Counted from the first letter of the stretch, positions 45,539 through 53,889 are shown. The stretch is 64,000 bases of DNA from an uncultured Acetatifactor sp. (GCA_949840885.1 CATKYJ010000020.1:1-64000); one strand, 5' to 3'. Numbers and translations are program-made. Notes: generated from the letters alone by a model not told the origin.

Positions 45539-47356
45539 ATGCACGCAAGAAGACAAATGAAGGCGAATGCCAAAAAAGTACTGAGACAACACTATTTCCT
45601 GTTCCTGCTGCTATGCCTGGCGGCCTCGCTGTTAGGCGGGGAGCTGGTCATGTCCCGGACGGCAGGACAGGATGTGGTGGAGGATATGACGCCCCAGATG
45701 CGGGTCACCTTTACAGGCAGCATCGTCACCTCTTTCTCGGATTTCGTCATGGATGTGGCGGCAGGAAAAGGGGAAGAGCGAAAGCAGCAGATTCAGGAGA
45801 CCCAAGAGCGGTATGCAAACGAGCCCCAGGAGAGCGAGATCTTCGGCAGGAGCAGGGGCGTGCTGGCATCGGTGGTGAACAAACTCCTTTCGGGAGCCTA
45901 TCTGATGACCCTGCTGGTGGGCATACGGTCGCTGGTGGGAACGGACGAAGCAGCAGTAGTTATTATGCTGCTGGGAGCCCTTGCAGTCCTGTTCCTGTTT
46001 CAGGTATTTGTGGTGGGAGTGTGCCGGACAGTGGTCATAAGGGTGTTCCTGGAGGGGCGCTGCTATGAGAAAGTTCCGGGGCAGCGCATCTGGTTTTTGC
46101 TGCGGGTGAAAAAGTGGTGCCATGTGGCAGCGGCAAATTTCGTGACCGGGGTCTTTCTGACCTTGTGGGGCCTTACGCTGATAGGCGGCCTCATCAAATC
46201 CTACTCCTACCATCTGGTGCCCTACATCCTGGCGGAGAATCCCTCCGTCAAGACCCTGGACGCCATCACCCTGTCCAGGAAGCTGATGAAAGGCCATAAA
46301 TGGGAATGCTTCATGCTGGAACTGTCCTTTCTGGGATGGGATCTGCTGGGGATAGTTACGCTGGGGCTTTCCAATATCCTGTTTACCACGCCCTATAAAA
46401 TGGCGGTGCTGGGGGAGTATTATGCCCGGCTTCGCAGCCTGGGGCTGGAAGGGCATGTGGAAAATGCCGATCTTTTGAATGACAGATACCTGTTTGAAAA
46501 AGCGGATAAATCAGTTCTGCAGAGCGCATACGAGGACGTGGAGAGGGAATGCGCCCGGGAGCAGGAAAGGCTGCCGCAGCTGAAAGGAATGAGGCGTTTT
46601 TTGGCCGAAGCCTTTGGCCTGACCATTGGGCAGAAAGAAGAAATACAGGCTTTGGAGGAAGAGCAGAGCCATCGGTTCCTGCTGGAATACGAAAAAAAGG
46701 CATTGGAGGGGAGGATATACCCCACCAGGCTGCACCCCATCCCCGAGAAGCGCAAGCGGAAATGGGTGATGAGTCTGAACTACTTAAGGTGCTATTCCCT
46801 CTGGTCCGTGGTTTTGATGTTCTTTGCCCTGTCTTTTGTGGGGTGGCTCTGGGAGGTGGGGCTGCACCTGATCGCGGACGGGGAGTTTGTCAACCGTGGA
46901 GTCCTCCACGGCCCGTGGCTTCCCATCTACGGAACCGGCAGTGTGATGATGCTGTTGCTGCTCAACCGCTTCCGGCGTAAGCCTGTGCTGGAATTTGTGC
47001 TGGCGGTGGCGCTGTGCGGCAGCGTGGAGTATTTTACCTCCGTCTATCTGGAATTTGTCCACAATGGAACCAGGTGGTGGGACTATACGGGATACTTCTT
47101 AAATCTAAATGGCCGTATCTGTGCGGAGGGGCTGCTGGTGTTCGGTATCGGCGGCATGGCCATCGTCTATGTGCTGGCTCCCTTTCTGGACGGGCTGTTT
47201 CGCAGGATGCCGCCAAAGACACTGATGGCGGCAGGGCTGATTTTGCTGGTGCTCTTTGCCGCAGACCAGGTCTATTCTTCGGGACATCCCAACATGGGAA
47301 AAGGCATCACGGATTATGAGACAGGGGCGTCTGCAGGGGAGGTGATGGCGGGATGA
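45539..47356 (+). CDS. DUF975-CmpB fusion membrane protein
   Basis: About 605 residues from the ATG at 45539 (AGGAAG upstream); an ATG at 45500 is an alternative. The N-terminal half resembles DUF975, with MKANAKKVLRQHYFLFLLLCLAASLLG and the later YILAENPSVKTLDAITLSRKLMKGHKWECFMLELSFLGWDLLG. The C-terminal 160 residues are the CmpB-type membrane domain: FVGWLWEVGLHLI, NRGVLHGPWLPIYGTGSV, VEYFTSVYLEFVHNGTRWWDYTGYFLNLNGRIC. It overlaps the metallophosphoesterase gene by four bases, so the two products are probably made together. Integral membrane protein of unknown function, paralogous in its C terminus to the protein at 20146-20730. Confidence 0.82.
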   Translation: MHARRQMKANAKKVLRQHYFLFLLLCLAASLLGGELVMSRTAGQDVVEDMTPQMRVTFTGSIVTSFSDFVMDVAAGKGEERKQQIQETQERYANEPQESEIFGRSRGVLASVVNKLLSGAYLMTLLVGIRSLVGTDEAAVVIMLLGALAVLFLFQVFVVGVCRTVVIRVFLEGRCYEKVPGQRIWFLLRVKKWCHVAAANFVTGVFLTLWGLTLIGGLIKSYSYHLVPYILAENPSVKTLDAITLSRKLMKGHKWECFMLELSFLGWDLLGIVTLGLSNILFTTPYKMAVLGEYYARLRSLGLEGHVENADLLNDRYLFEKADKSVLQSAYEDVERECAREQERLPQLKGMRRFLAEAFGLTIGQKEEIQALEEEQSHRFLLEYEKKALEGRIYPTRLHPIPEKRKRKWVMSLNYLRCYSLWSVVLMFFALSFVGWLWEVGLHLIADGEFVNRGVLHGPWLPIYGTGSVMMLLLLNRFRRKPVLEFVLAVALCGSVEYFTSVYLEFVHNGTRWWDYTGYFLNLNGRICAEGLLVFGIGGMAIVYVLAPFLDGLFRRMPPKTLMAAGLILLVLFAADQVYSSGHPNMGKGITDYETGASAGEVMAG

Positions 47357-48621
47357 TAGCAGTCTACCTGTCGCCGGCTTATCTGCTGCTGTGTGCATAT
47401 GTGTTCTACCGTCTGCAGACATGGCTGGAGCGCTGTCTGCCTTATCTGAAGCGAAAGCGCATCCGGACTCCCATAGCCATCCTTTATTTGTGCGTGGCTT
47501 TCAGCATATTGGCGGCGTTTTTGCTGGAACCATCGCCTGCGAAGCGCCTGCTGAAGCAGTTTTCAAATACCTGGCTGGGGGTGCTGCTCTATGCGCTGCT
47601 GGTGATCTTTGCGGCAGATCTGCTGCGGCTTTTGGCGAAGCGCTTGCTCGTTAAGCAAAATTCCAGGTGGGAAAGCAGGCTGTTCTCCCGGAGAGGCCAC
47701 GGAATCATCGGCCTGGCCTGTCTGCTTTGCATCGGCGGCTTCAGCATAGCGGGCATCGTCAGCGCAGATCATATCAGGGTGACGGACTATGAAGTGTATG
47801 TGGACAAAGAGGGGCCGGACGAACTGAAGATCGTGCTGGTGGCGGATCTCCATCTGGGATATAGCATCGGTGTCCGGCACATGGAACAGATGGTGGAGCT
47901 CATCAACAAAGAGGAAGCAGATCTCGTAGTCATAGCGGGGGATATTTTCGACAATGAGTACGAGGCTCTGGAGGAGCCGGAAATTCTCGTAGAGGTCCTG
48001 GCAGGGATACAGAGCCGGTACGGCGTCTATGCCTGCTATGGAAACCATGACATCAGGGAAAAGGTGCTGGCCGGATTCACCTTTGCAAGCGCCGGGGAAA
48101 AGGCCAGCGATCCCAGAATGGACGCCTTTCTGGAGGAGGCCGGCATACGGCTGCTCAGGGAGGAAGGCGTGCTGATTGGAGATGCTTTTTACCTCTACGG
48201 CAGGCCGGATTATGGCAGGCCGGGCAGGGGGATCCGGGTCAGAAAGACGCCGGAGCAGATTACGCAGGGACTGGATCTTACCAGGCCCGTCATCGTAATC
48301 GACCACCAGCCTAGGCAGCTCCAGGAACTGGCGGACGCCGGGGTGGATCTGGATCTGTGCGGCCACACCCATGACGGCCAGACATTCCCGGGGAATCTGA
48401 TGGCCCGCCTTTTCTGGGAGAACACCTGCGGCTATCTGCAGAAAGGCGCAATGCATAACATTGTCACTTCGGGCGTAGGGGTGTTCGGCCCGGACATGCG
48501 GCTGGGCACCAAAAGCGAAATCTGCGTGATCAGGGTGCGGTTTCGGCAGCCCGCCGGTCTGCGTGATCAGGACAGTACACCAGGCGCCTGGGATTTGCGG
48601 TACTGGGACGGCGTCATCTGA
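47353..48621 (+). CDS. Membrane-anchored metallophosphoesterase
   Basis: A 422-residue protein with about four N-terminal helices (residues 4-22, 38-58, 70-95, 116-137) and a calcineurin-like phosphoesterase domain. All metal-binding blocks are present: DLHLGY (about 164), GDIFDN, GNHD, VIDHQPRQ and GHTHDGQTFPG. This resembles YkuE/YaeI-type enzymes that act on phospholipids or cell envelope phosphoesters. The last 18 codons overlap the 3' end of the convergent AraC gene. It is translationally coupled with the DUF975-CmpB protein. Confidence 0.9.
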   Translation: MIAVYLSPAYLLLCAYVFYRLQTWLERCLPYLKRKRIRTPIAILYLCVAFSILAAFLLEPSPAKRLLKQFSNTWLGVLLYALLVIFAADLLRLLAKRLLVKQNSRWESRLFSRRGHGIIGLACLLCIGGFSIAGIVSADHIRVTDYEVYVDKEGPDELKIVLVADLHLGYSIGVRHMEQMVELINKEEADLVVIAGDIFDNEYEALEEPEILVEVLAGIQSRYGVYACYGNHDIREKVLAGFTFASAGEKASDPRMDAFLEEAGIRLLREEGVLIGDAFYLYGRPDYGRPGRGIRVRKTPEQITQGLDLTRPVIVIDHQPRQLQELADAGVDLDLCGHTHDGQTFPGNLMARLFWENTCGYLQKGAMHNIVTSGVGVFGPDMRLGTKSEICVIRVRFRQPAGLRDQDSTPGAWDLRYWDGVI

Positions 48622-49364
48622 TAGCAGGCTAAAAAGGCGCGGTTAAAGGTCTTCTGGCTCTCAAACCCTGCCTCCTGCCAGATATTCGTGATGCGCAGAT
48701 CAGTGTCTCGAAGCTGTTTGGCGGCATAGTCCAGCCGGAGGCGGTTCACATACTCGCAGAAGCCGCAGTGCAGCTTTGCGGTGAAGACTCTGGAGATGTA
48801 GTACTTATTGAAATGAAGCTGTGCCGCAATGACGTCCAATGTCAGGGGTTCCTGGAAATGCTGGGAAATATAAGATATGAGTTGGTAGCTGATGTCGGTA
48901 TTGTCCCTGCTGTCTCTGGAAAGCAGGATGGTGTCGGGGATCAGGTACGCCAGAATCAGATTCAGCCACGCCTTGCTTAAGGAGTAGGCCTGCTCCTCAT
49001 AGTGCGTGAGCATCCGGCGAAAGGCCAGGGAGACGTCCGGATTCTGCATTCCGGTGGACAGAAAAGGGCATTCCGGCTGCTGGGTGCGGAACAGATGATA
49101 ATATTCCTTTGCATAGGCAGGGGGAAAGAGGCACAGAATCCCGCTGCAGGCATCCGTGGTCAGATAGCTGTGCACCATGTCCGGAAAGATGAGGGCGGCC
49201 TGGTCTTTTTGGATTGTCTTTGTCTGCTCCCCCACAGTGACTTCCAGGGAGCCCTCCAGGAGATAGATCAGTTCCACGGCGCTGTGGAGGTGGGCCGGAA
49301 AAGTGATGTTTCTGGTGGGGAAGCACTGGAACCGGATCCGTAGTTCTTCGTAAAAAGGCCGCAT
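48567..49364 (-). CDS. AraC-family regulator with cupin sensor
   Basis: 265 residues. The N-terminal cupin (about residues 20-80, FPAHLHSAVELIYLLEGSLEVTVGEQ then LIFPDMVHSY) binds an effector. Two helix-turn-helix motifs occupy the C terminus (LDVIAAQLHFNKYYISRVFTAK and WQEAGFESQKTFNRAFLACYQMTPSQYRKS). AAAGGAG precedes the ATG by eight bases. Transcribed divergently from the ThuA and oxidoreductase genes, whose promoter has a 14-bp palindrome, so it is the likely local regulator. Its 3' end overlaps the convergent metallophosphoesterase gene by 55 bases. Confidence 0.9.
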   Translation of the reverse strand: MRPFYEELRIRFQCFPTRNITFPAHLHSAVELIYLLEGSLEVTVGEQTKTIQKDQAALIFPDMVHSYLTTDACSGILCLFPPAYAKEYYHLFRTQQPECPFLSTGMQNPDVSLAFRRMLTHYEEQAYSLSKAWLNLILAYLIPDTILLSRDSRDNTDISYQLISYISQHFQEPLTLDVIAAQLHFNKYYISRVFTAKLHCGFCEYVNRLRLDYAAKQLRDTDLRITNIWQEAGFESQKTFNRAFLACYQMTPSQYRKSQAPGVLS

Positions 49365-49427
49365 AAAAAGGACTCCTTTGTTTGTGCAATCTATGACTTA
49401 TTTCCTTGGCTTTCTGACAATCATTTT

Positions 49428-49447
49428 ACAGGAAATCCTGTTATACT
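49428..49447 (+). promoter_or_regulatory. Palindrome and -10 element before the ThuA gene
   Basis: ACAGGAAATCCTGT at 49428-49441 is a perfect 14-bp palindrome directly abutting TATACT at 49442-49447, a good -10. No clear -35 is present at the right spacing. It is a candidate operator for a repressor or the divergent AraC protein. The remaining 49448-49563 is leader, with an AAGGTAAGG site before the start. Confidence 0.45.
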
Positions 49448-49563
49448 GCAAGTACCAAAAAAGGAATACCTGGAGATGCCCGCGGGCAGTGGGCGCCAGG
49501 CGCACATTGACGGCACCGGTGGGCCGGGGAAACCCGGGGGTGCGGAAAGGTAAGGTGATTTTG

Positions 49564-50295
49564 ATGGAAAGACTGAAAAAAGCATTGATTTTCCAGGGAG
49601 GATGGGACGGCCATGAACCGGAGCAGGTGGCCGGGCGGTTCAAGGAAATGCTGGAAAAGCACGGATATGTCTGCGAGGTCACAGACACCCAGGATGTGCT
49701 GGAGGATGAGGAGAAGCTGATGGGGCTTGACCTGATCGTGCCCTGCTGGACCATGGGGGAGATCAGGCCGAAATACACCAAAAACATCAGCAAAGCCGTG
49801 ATGGCGGGCTGCGGCCTAGCAGGCTGTCACGGGGGCATGTGCGATGCTTTCCGCCAGGATACGGAATGGCAATTTATGACTGGAGGACAGTGGGTCAGCC
49901 ATCCCGGCGGAGACGGAGTGGACTATATGGTAAACATCCGCAGGGGCTCCAGCCCCATTGTGGAGGGGATAGAGGATTTCCGTGTGTGCAGCGAGCACTA
50001 TTACCTCCATGTAGACCCGGCGGTAGAGGTGCTGGCCACCACCCGCTTTCCGGTGGTGGATTACTGCCATAGCGCCAACAAGCCGGTGGACATGCCGGTG
50101 GCCTGGACTAAGTTCTGGGGGAACGGCAGGGTGTTCTACTGCTCACTGGGACATCATGACGATGTATTCGAGAAGTTCCCGGAGGCCGGGCTTTTGATGG
50201 AGCGGGGACTTATATGGGCAGCAGAGGGCAAAGCCTATGCCTTGGAGCATGGACTGACCACGGAGCGGTTTGAGAGCAAAGCACAAATGTTTTGA
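49564..50295 (+). CDS. ThuA-domain protein
   Basis: A 243-residue class I glutamine amidotransferase-like protein of the ThuA family, named for trehalose utilisation and often paired with sugar oxidoreductases. Typical blocks: KALIFQGGWDGHEPEQVAGRFKEML, LDLIVPCWTMGEI, GCGLAGCHGGMCDAF and NGRVFYCSLGHHDDVFEK. The start at 49564 is chosen because upstream in-frame sequence lies in the promoter region. The Gfo/Idh/MocA gene follows after 14 bases, so the two are an operon, probably converting an unidentified sugar or its keto derivative. Confidence 0.9.
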   Translation: MERLKKALIFQGGWDGHEPEQVAGRFKEMLEKHGYVCEVTDTQDVLEDEEKLMGLDLIVPCWTMGEIRPKYTKNISKAVMAGCGLAGCHGGMCDAFRQDTEWQFMTGGQWVSHPGGDGVDYMVNIRRGSSPIVEGIEDFRVCSEHYYLHVDPAVEVLATTRFPVVDYCHSANKPVDMPVAWTKFWGNGRVFYCSLGHHDDVFEKFPEAGLLMERGLIWAAEGKAYALEHGLTTERFESKAQMF

Positions 50296-50309
50296 GGAGG
50301 CAGGGAAGC

Positions 50310-51416
50310 ATGGAGAAAGTAAAGATAGGCGTATTAGGGGCCGGAGCCATCAGCGGGATCTATTTTCAGAACCTGACGGAGGTGTTTTCGGAGGTGGAGG
50401 TGACTGCGGTCTGCGATCTGTTTCGTGAGAAAGCGCAGGAAGCCAGCGAAAAGTATGGGATCCCTAAGGTGTACGGCACTGTAGAGGAGATGCTGGGGGA
50501 TGGAGAGATAGAGATCATCCTGAATCTCACCCGCCCCAATGAGCATTACGCCACCACTAAGTCTGCGCTGCTTGCGGGCAAGCATGTGTACAGTGAGAAG
50601 CCCCTGGCGGCCACCTATGAGGAGGGCGCGGAACTGGCTGCGCTGGCAAAGGAGCGCGGGCTTTTGCTGGGCGGGGCACCGGACACTTTCCTGGGAGCGG
50701 GGATACAGACCTGCAGGCGGCTCATCGATGGCGGGCTGATCGGGGACGTGATCGGCGCGGAGGCCAAGATGGTGTGCCATGGACATGAAAGCTGGCACCC
50801 GGCACCGGAGTTTTACTATCAGTGTGGCGGCGGGCCTATGATGGACATGGGGCCTTATTATATGACGGCATTGGTGAATCTGATGGGGCGGGTGCAGAGC
50901 ATCAGCGGGATGACGGGAATGGCATTCCCCCAGCGGGTGATTACCAGCAGCCCCAAGCGGGGCGCGGTGGTGGACGTGGAGGTGCCCACACATACGGCAG
51001 GGCTCCTGCGGTTTGAGAACGGAGCCATCGCCACGGTGGTGACTACGTTTGACGTATACTACGACAAGCAGGCGTTCCTGGAAGTATATGGCACAAAAGG
51101 GACTCTGCGGGTGCCGGATCCCAACTGCTTCGGCGGCAGCGTATCCCTGCTTCGGCCTGAGGACGGAAAGTTTAAGGAGATGCCCCTCCTCTATGATTAT
51201 AAGGAGAACAGCAGAGGGCTGGGGGTGGCGGACATGGCCAAGGCCCTGCGCCGGGGGCGTGCGCCCCGGGCGGACGTGCAGCAGACCCTCCATGTGCTGG
51301 AGATCCTCACTTCCTTTGAGAAGAGCAGCAAAGAGGGGCGCTGCGTGGAGCTGGCCTCGCCTTACCAGAGGAGAGAGGCTATGCGCAATATGCCGGTGTC
51401 GGGGATTTTGGACTGA
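50310..51416 (+). CDS. Gfo/Idh/MocA-family oxidoreductase
   Basis: A 368-residue NAD(P)-dependent sugar oxidoreductase. The Rossmann loop is VLGAGAISGIYFQN at the N terminus. EKPLAATYEEG carries the conserved lysine-proline of the family, and the C-terminal domain starts near GGGPMMDMGPYYMTALVNLMG. GAGGAGG lies upstream of the ATG at 50310. It forms an operon with ThuA and ends five bases from the convergent sirtuin gene. Substrate unknown. Confidence 0.92.
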   Translation: MEKVKIGVLGAGAISGIYFQNLTEVFSEVEVTAVCDLFREKAQEASEKYGIPKVYGTVEEMLGDGEIEIILNLTRPNEHYATTKSALLAGKHVYSEKPLAATYEEGAELAALAKERGLLLGGAPDTFLGAGIQTCRRLIDGGLIGDVIGAEAKMVCHGHESWHPAPEFYYQCGGGPMMDMGPYYMTALVNLMGRVQSISGMTGMAFPQRVITSSPKRGAVVDVEVPTHTAGLLRFENGAIATVVTTFDVYYDKQAFLEVYGTKGTLRVPDPNCFGGSVSLLRPEDGKFKEMPLLYDYKENSRGLGVADMAKALRRGRAPRADVQQTLHVLEILTSFEKSSKEGRCVELASPYQRREAMRNMPVSGILD

Positions 51417-51421
51417 GGCGG

Positions 51422-52150
51422 TCACAACTGCGAGAACACTTCCCCGATAGGAGCCTGTATCAACAGATCCGCATGGGAATCCCTGGGCGTGGGAGCCTTA
51501 TTGATAACTACGAGCTTGTCGCCGCGGAAGTAATCGATGAGCCCGGCCGCCGGGTACACGGCCAGGGAAGTCCCTCCGATGATCAGCACCTGGGCGTCAT
51601 GGATGAAGCGCATGGCGTCCGTCATGGTGCGGGAGTCCAGCCCCTCTTCATACAGCACTACGTCCGGCTTCACACAGCCGCCGCATTTCCCGCATTTGGG
51701 CACGTCCGCGCTGTCCAATATATACTGCACATCATAGAACTGTCCGCACTTCTCGCAGTAATTGCGCAGCACTGAGCCGTGGAGCTCCAGCACCGTTTTG
51801 CTTCCTGCAGCCTGGTGGAGCCCGTCGATGTTCTGGGTGATGACAGCCTTTAATTTCCCCTGAGCCTCCAACTCGGCAAGTTTGCGATGTGCCGCATTGG
51901 GCCTGGCATCTAAAAAGAGCATCTTATTGCGGTAGAAGCGGAAGAATTCCTTTGGCTTGCGCTGATAGAAAGTGTGGCTCAATATGGTTTCCGGCGGATA
52001 GTCGTACTGCTGGTGGTACAGGCCGTCCACGCTGCGGAAATCCGGAATCCCGCTCTCAGTGGACACTCCCGCGCCTCCGAAGAATACGATATTGCTGTAC
52101 TTGTCTACGATGGTCTTCAGTTCCCTGATTGTTTCCTGATAATTTTCCAT
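51422..52150 (-). CDS. NAD-dependent deacylase, sirtuin (CobB/SrtN-like)
   Basis: A 242-residue sirtuin that removes acyl groups from lysines using NAD. Motifs are intact: GGAGVSTESGIPDFRS, TQNIDGLHQAAGS, LHGS with the catalytic His, and four zinc cysteines in NYCEKCGQ and PKCGKCGG. The motif VVLYEE follows the zinc module, and GGTSLAVYPAAGLI and VVINKAPTPRD finish the cofactor pocket. The ATG has AAAGGAAAA upstream. It has its own upstream region and is transcribed convergently with the oxidoreductase gene. Confidence 0.95.
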   Translation of the reverse strand: MENYQETIRELKTIVDKYSNIVFFGGAGVSTESGIPDFRSVDGLYHQQYDYPPETILSHTFYQRKPKEFFRFYRNKMLFLDARPNAAHRKLAELEAQGKLKAVITQNIDGLHQAAGSKTVLELHGSVLRNYCEKCGQFYDVQYILDSADVPKCGKCGGCVKPDVVLYEEGLDSRTMTDAMRFIHDAQVLIIGGTSLAVYPAAGLIDYFRGDKLVVINKAPTPRDSHADLLIQAPIGEVFSQL

Positions 52151-52310
52151 AGATGTTTTCCTTTCTTGCGCTCCGGTTCTGTTTACATGCCTCTATTGTA
52201 GCATGCAGGAGATTGCCGTGCAATCTTTTTTCGGGTGCCGGATTCCCGGATTTTACAGGAATTTTACTTAATTCTAAACGAAATTTTAAGAAATCTACAA
52301 AGTATCTTTA

Positions 52311-52340
52311 TTGAATGAAATATTGATCATGTGGTATAAT
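52311..52340 (+). promoter_or_regulatory. Promoter of the ydcF-like gene
   Basis: TTGAAT at 52311-52316, an 18-base spacer and a perfect TATAAT at 52335-52340. It would produce a leader of about 160 bases before the start at 52506. Confidence 0.6.
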
Positions 52341-52505
52341 GTTGGCACAGAAAGCATTGTGTCAACTTTTGATTTATGTGCACTGAAGCGCACGAAATTG
52401 TGGTTAATGACCTTGTTCAAGGCATGAAACGGCCGGATGGCTATAAGTTCCCGATTTTTCGGGTTTCTGCCCGTAACCCGCAACTGATTCCAAAAGAGAT
52501 AAACC
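52341..52505 (+). other. Long leader of the ydcF-like gene with small hairpins
   Basis: The 165-base leader can form GTGCACTGAAGCGCAC and CCCGATTTTTCGGG hairpins and includes the repeat at 52404-52443. I see no match to a known riboswitch. No open frame of note lies here. With 52151-52310, which holds only AT-rich sequence and the promoter, this is a gene-free stretch of about 355 bases. Confidence 0.45.
52404..52443 (+). repeat. 40-bp intergenic repeat, copy 1
   Basis: The stretch beginning TTAATGACCTTGTTCAAGGC and including CGGCCGGATGGCTAT aligns without gaps with 57732-57771 upstream of the GdpP-type gene. Only about six positions differ, all of them transitions. Both copies stand a short distance downstream of a TATAAT element in leaders of membrane-protein genes. 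Confidence 0.7.
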
Positions 52506-53345
52506 ATGAAAAGATATAGAAAAGAAAATCTGATTCCCCTGGAAAAAAGCAGAAGAACCATTCAGATAGACAAGAGAGGCTACACCCCCGGCGGACATCC
52601 TGTCCTGGCGGGCGTTTTTGGCATCATAGGGCTCCTCTGCATCATATACTGCATAGTAGTGGCCGTGACGGGCTTTGGAACTTACTTCTTCCTGATCTGG
52701 GGAGCTATGGGCGCATGCAGCCTGGGGCTGGCTCTGATCCTGCGAAGCGGCAGAATCATGAACGCCATCCCGCTTTGGCTGAAAGCCCTTTTCTGGATCC
52801 TTTTCTGCGCAGGTCTCTTCCTGTTCGGCGCGGTGGAGGCCAGGATTCTCTCCCAATACAATGCCCGGGCTGCCGAGGGTGCGGACTACTGCATCATACT
52901 GGGCGCCCAGTGGAAGAGTACAGGCCCCAGCGAGGTGCTGCGCCGCAGGCTCGACAAAGCCATAGACTACCTGGAACAGAATCCCGATGCCAAGGCAATC
53001 GTCACCGGCGGCCAGGGCGGCAATGAAAGCATTCCCGAGGCCGTGGGGATGCGGGGATACCTGATGGAGGCAGGCATTGAGGAGGAGCGCATCCTGGTGG
53101 AGGACAGATCTGTCAGCACATACGAGAACCTGGTTTTTGGCAGCGAGTTCTTAAATCCGGATGAAGACAGAGTCGTGATTGTAACCAACAATTTCCATGT
53201 ATTCCGCGCTGTCAGCATTGCGAAGAAACAGGGCTACCGAAATGTGGAGGGGCTGGCCGCCGGCACGCCTCTAGGATCCGAGCCCAACAATCTGCTGCGG
53301 GAGTTCATGGGCGTTGTAAAAGACTTCTTTGTGGGAAATCTGTAG
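52506..53345 (+). CDS. YdcF-family (DUF218) membrane protein
   Basis: 279 residues. Three helices at about residues 35-110 are followed by a DUF218 domain: YCIILGAQWKSTGPSEVLRRRLDKAIDYL, AIVTGGQGGNESIPEAVGMRGYLM, VEDRSVSTYENL and VVIVTNNFHVFRAVSIAKKQG. The family includes SanA/ElyC-like proteins implicated in envelope polysaccharide carrier metabolism. The start has a modest AGAGA site. Function inferred only at family level. Confidence 0.88.
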   Translation: MKRYRKENLIPLEKSRRTIQIDKRGYTPGGHPVLAGVFGIIGLLCIIYCIVVAVTGFGTYFFLIWGAMGACSLGLALILRSGRIMNAIPLWLKALFWILFCAGLFLFGAVEARILSQYNARAAEGADYCIILGAQWKSTGPSEVLRRRLDKAIDYLEQNPDAKAIVTGGQGGNESIPEAVGMRGYLMEAGIEEERILVEDRSVSTYENLVFGSEFLNPDEDRVVIVTNNFHVFRAVSIAKKQGYRNVEGLAAGTPLGSEPNNLLREFMGVVKDFFVGNL

Positions 53346-53430
53346 GGGACAGGACAGTCCCAGGCCCGGGAAGCGCCGGGCCATGCGGCAGACTTTCGTG
53401 ACTGTAAGTAAAAGAATGAAAAGTCAAGAA

Positions 53431-53477
53431 TATTGATCGGTATGCGCGCCGAAGCGCGCTAGGGGGTATAAAAATGG
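53431..53477 (+). repeat. Flanking repeat, copy 1, upstream of DUF951
   Basis: TATTGATCGGTATGCGCGCC followed by a GCGCGC hairpin and GGGTATAAAAATGG reappears, with a few changes, at 53726-53770 after the DUF951 gene. This copy contains the ribosome binding region and start codon of DUF951. Confidence 0.7.
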
Positions 53478-53647
53478 ACATCAATGTAGGAGACGTAGTG
53501 AGGTTAAAAAAGCAGCATCCATGCGGGAGCAAGGAGTGGGAGGTGCTTCGCTCCGGGGCAGACTTCAGACTTAAGTGCAAGGGCTGCGGCCACCAGATCA
53601 TGATAGCCCGCAGGCTCCTGGAGAAAAATGTAAAAGAAATTCTATAG
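53474..53647 (+). CDS. DUF951 small zinc-ribbon-like protein
   Basis: A 57-residue protein conserved in Firmicutes, commonly near core replication and translation genes. The sequence MDINVGDVVRLKKQHPCGS then DFRLKCKGCGHQIMIARRLLEK matches DUF951. Three cysteines (HPCGS, KCKGCG) may bind a metal. A GGGGG-type site precedes the ATG. It is followed by a near-copy of its own leader and a strong terminator. Function unknown. Confidence 0.9.
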   Translation: MDINVGDVVRLKKQHPCGSKEWEVLRSGADFRLKCKGCGHQIMIARRLLEKNVKEIL

Positions 53648-53725
53648 GCAGGGTTGTTTCGCTAAAAGGTAATGTTGAAAATTCCTTTCAGCGCCGGATC
53701 CGGTGGCCTGTCATAAAAGGGGAAG

Positions 53726-53770
53726 TATTGATTGGTATGCGCGCCAAAATGCGCCAAGGGTATAAAATGG
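53726..53770 (+). repeat. Flanking repeat, copy 2, downstream of DUF951
   Basis: TATTGATTGGTATGCGCGCC and AAGGGTATAAAATGG correspond to the DUF951 leader. In this copy the ATG is followed by GAA and TAA, so it would encode only a dipeptide. The terminator begins about 20 bases later. The copy may be the remains of a duplicated DUF951 gene. Confidence 0.65.
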
Positions 53771-53788
53771 AATAAAGTTCTGTCCAAA

Positions 53789-53833
53789 AGCCAGTCGTCA
53801 TATGCCGATTCTTGCATATTGACGGCTTTTTTT
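53789..53833 (+). terminator. Intrinsic terminator downstream of DUF951
   Basis: AGCC...GTCATATGC (53789-53805) pairs with GCATATTGAC plus GGCT (53814-53827) with a small bulge, followed by seven T. It ends the transcript of the ydcF/DUF951 region. The 338-base gap to the beta-helix gene otherwise holds only the repeat copy and the promoter at 53890. Confidence 0.85.
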
Positions 53834-53889
53834 CGCTCTGTTTTTTCAAAAAAATTCATGAAACAGCCCTATTCTATAAGTAAAAAGTG

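Noticed and set aside
52341-52505. Riboswitch upstream of the ydcF-like gene
   Set aside because: Hairpins are short and I could not match any known riboswitch consensus. Kept only as a structured leader.
53575-53775. 66-codon frame overlapping DUF951 in another frame
   Set aside because: It covers the end of DUF951 and the flanking repeat and has no protein-like pattern; the DUF951 frame is convincing.
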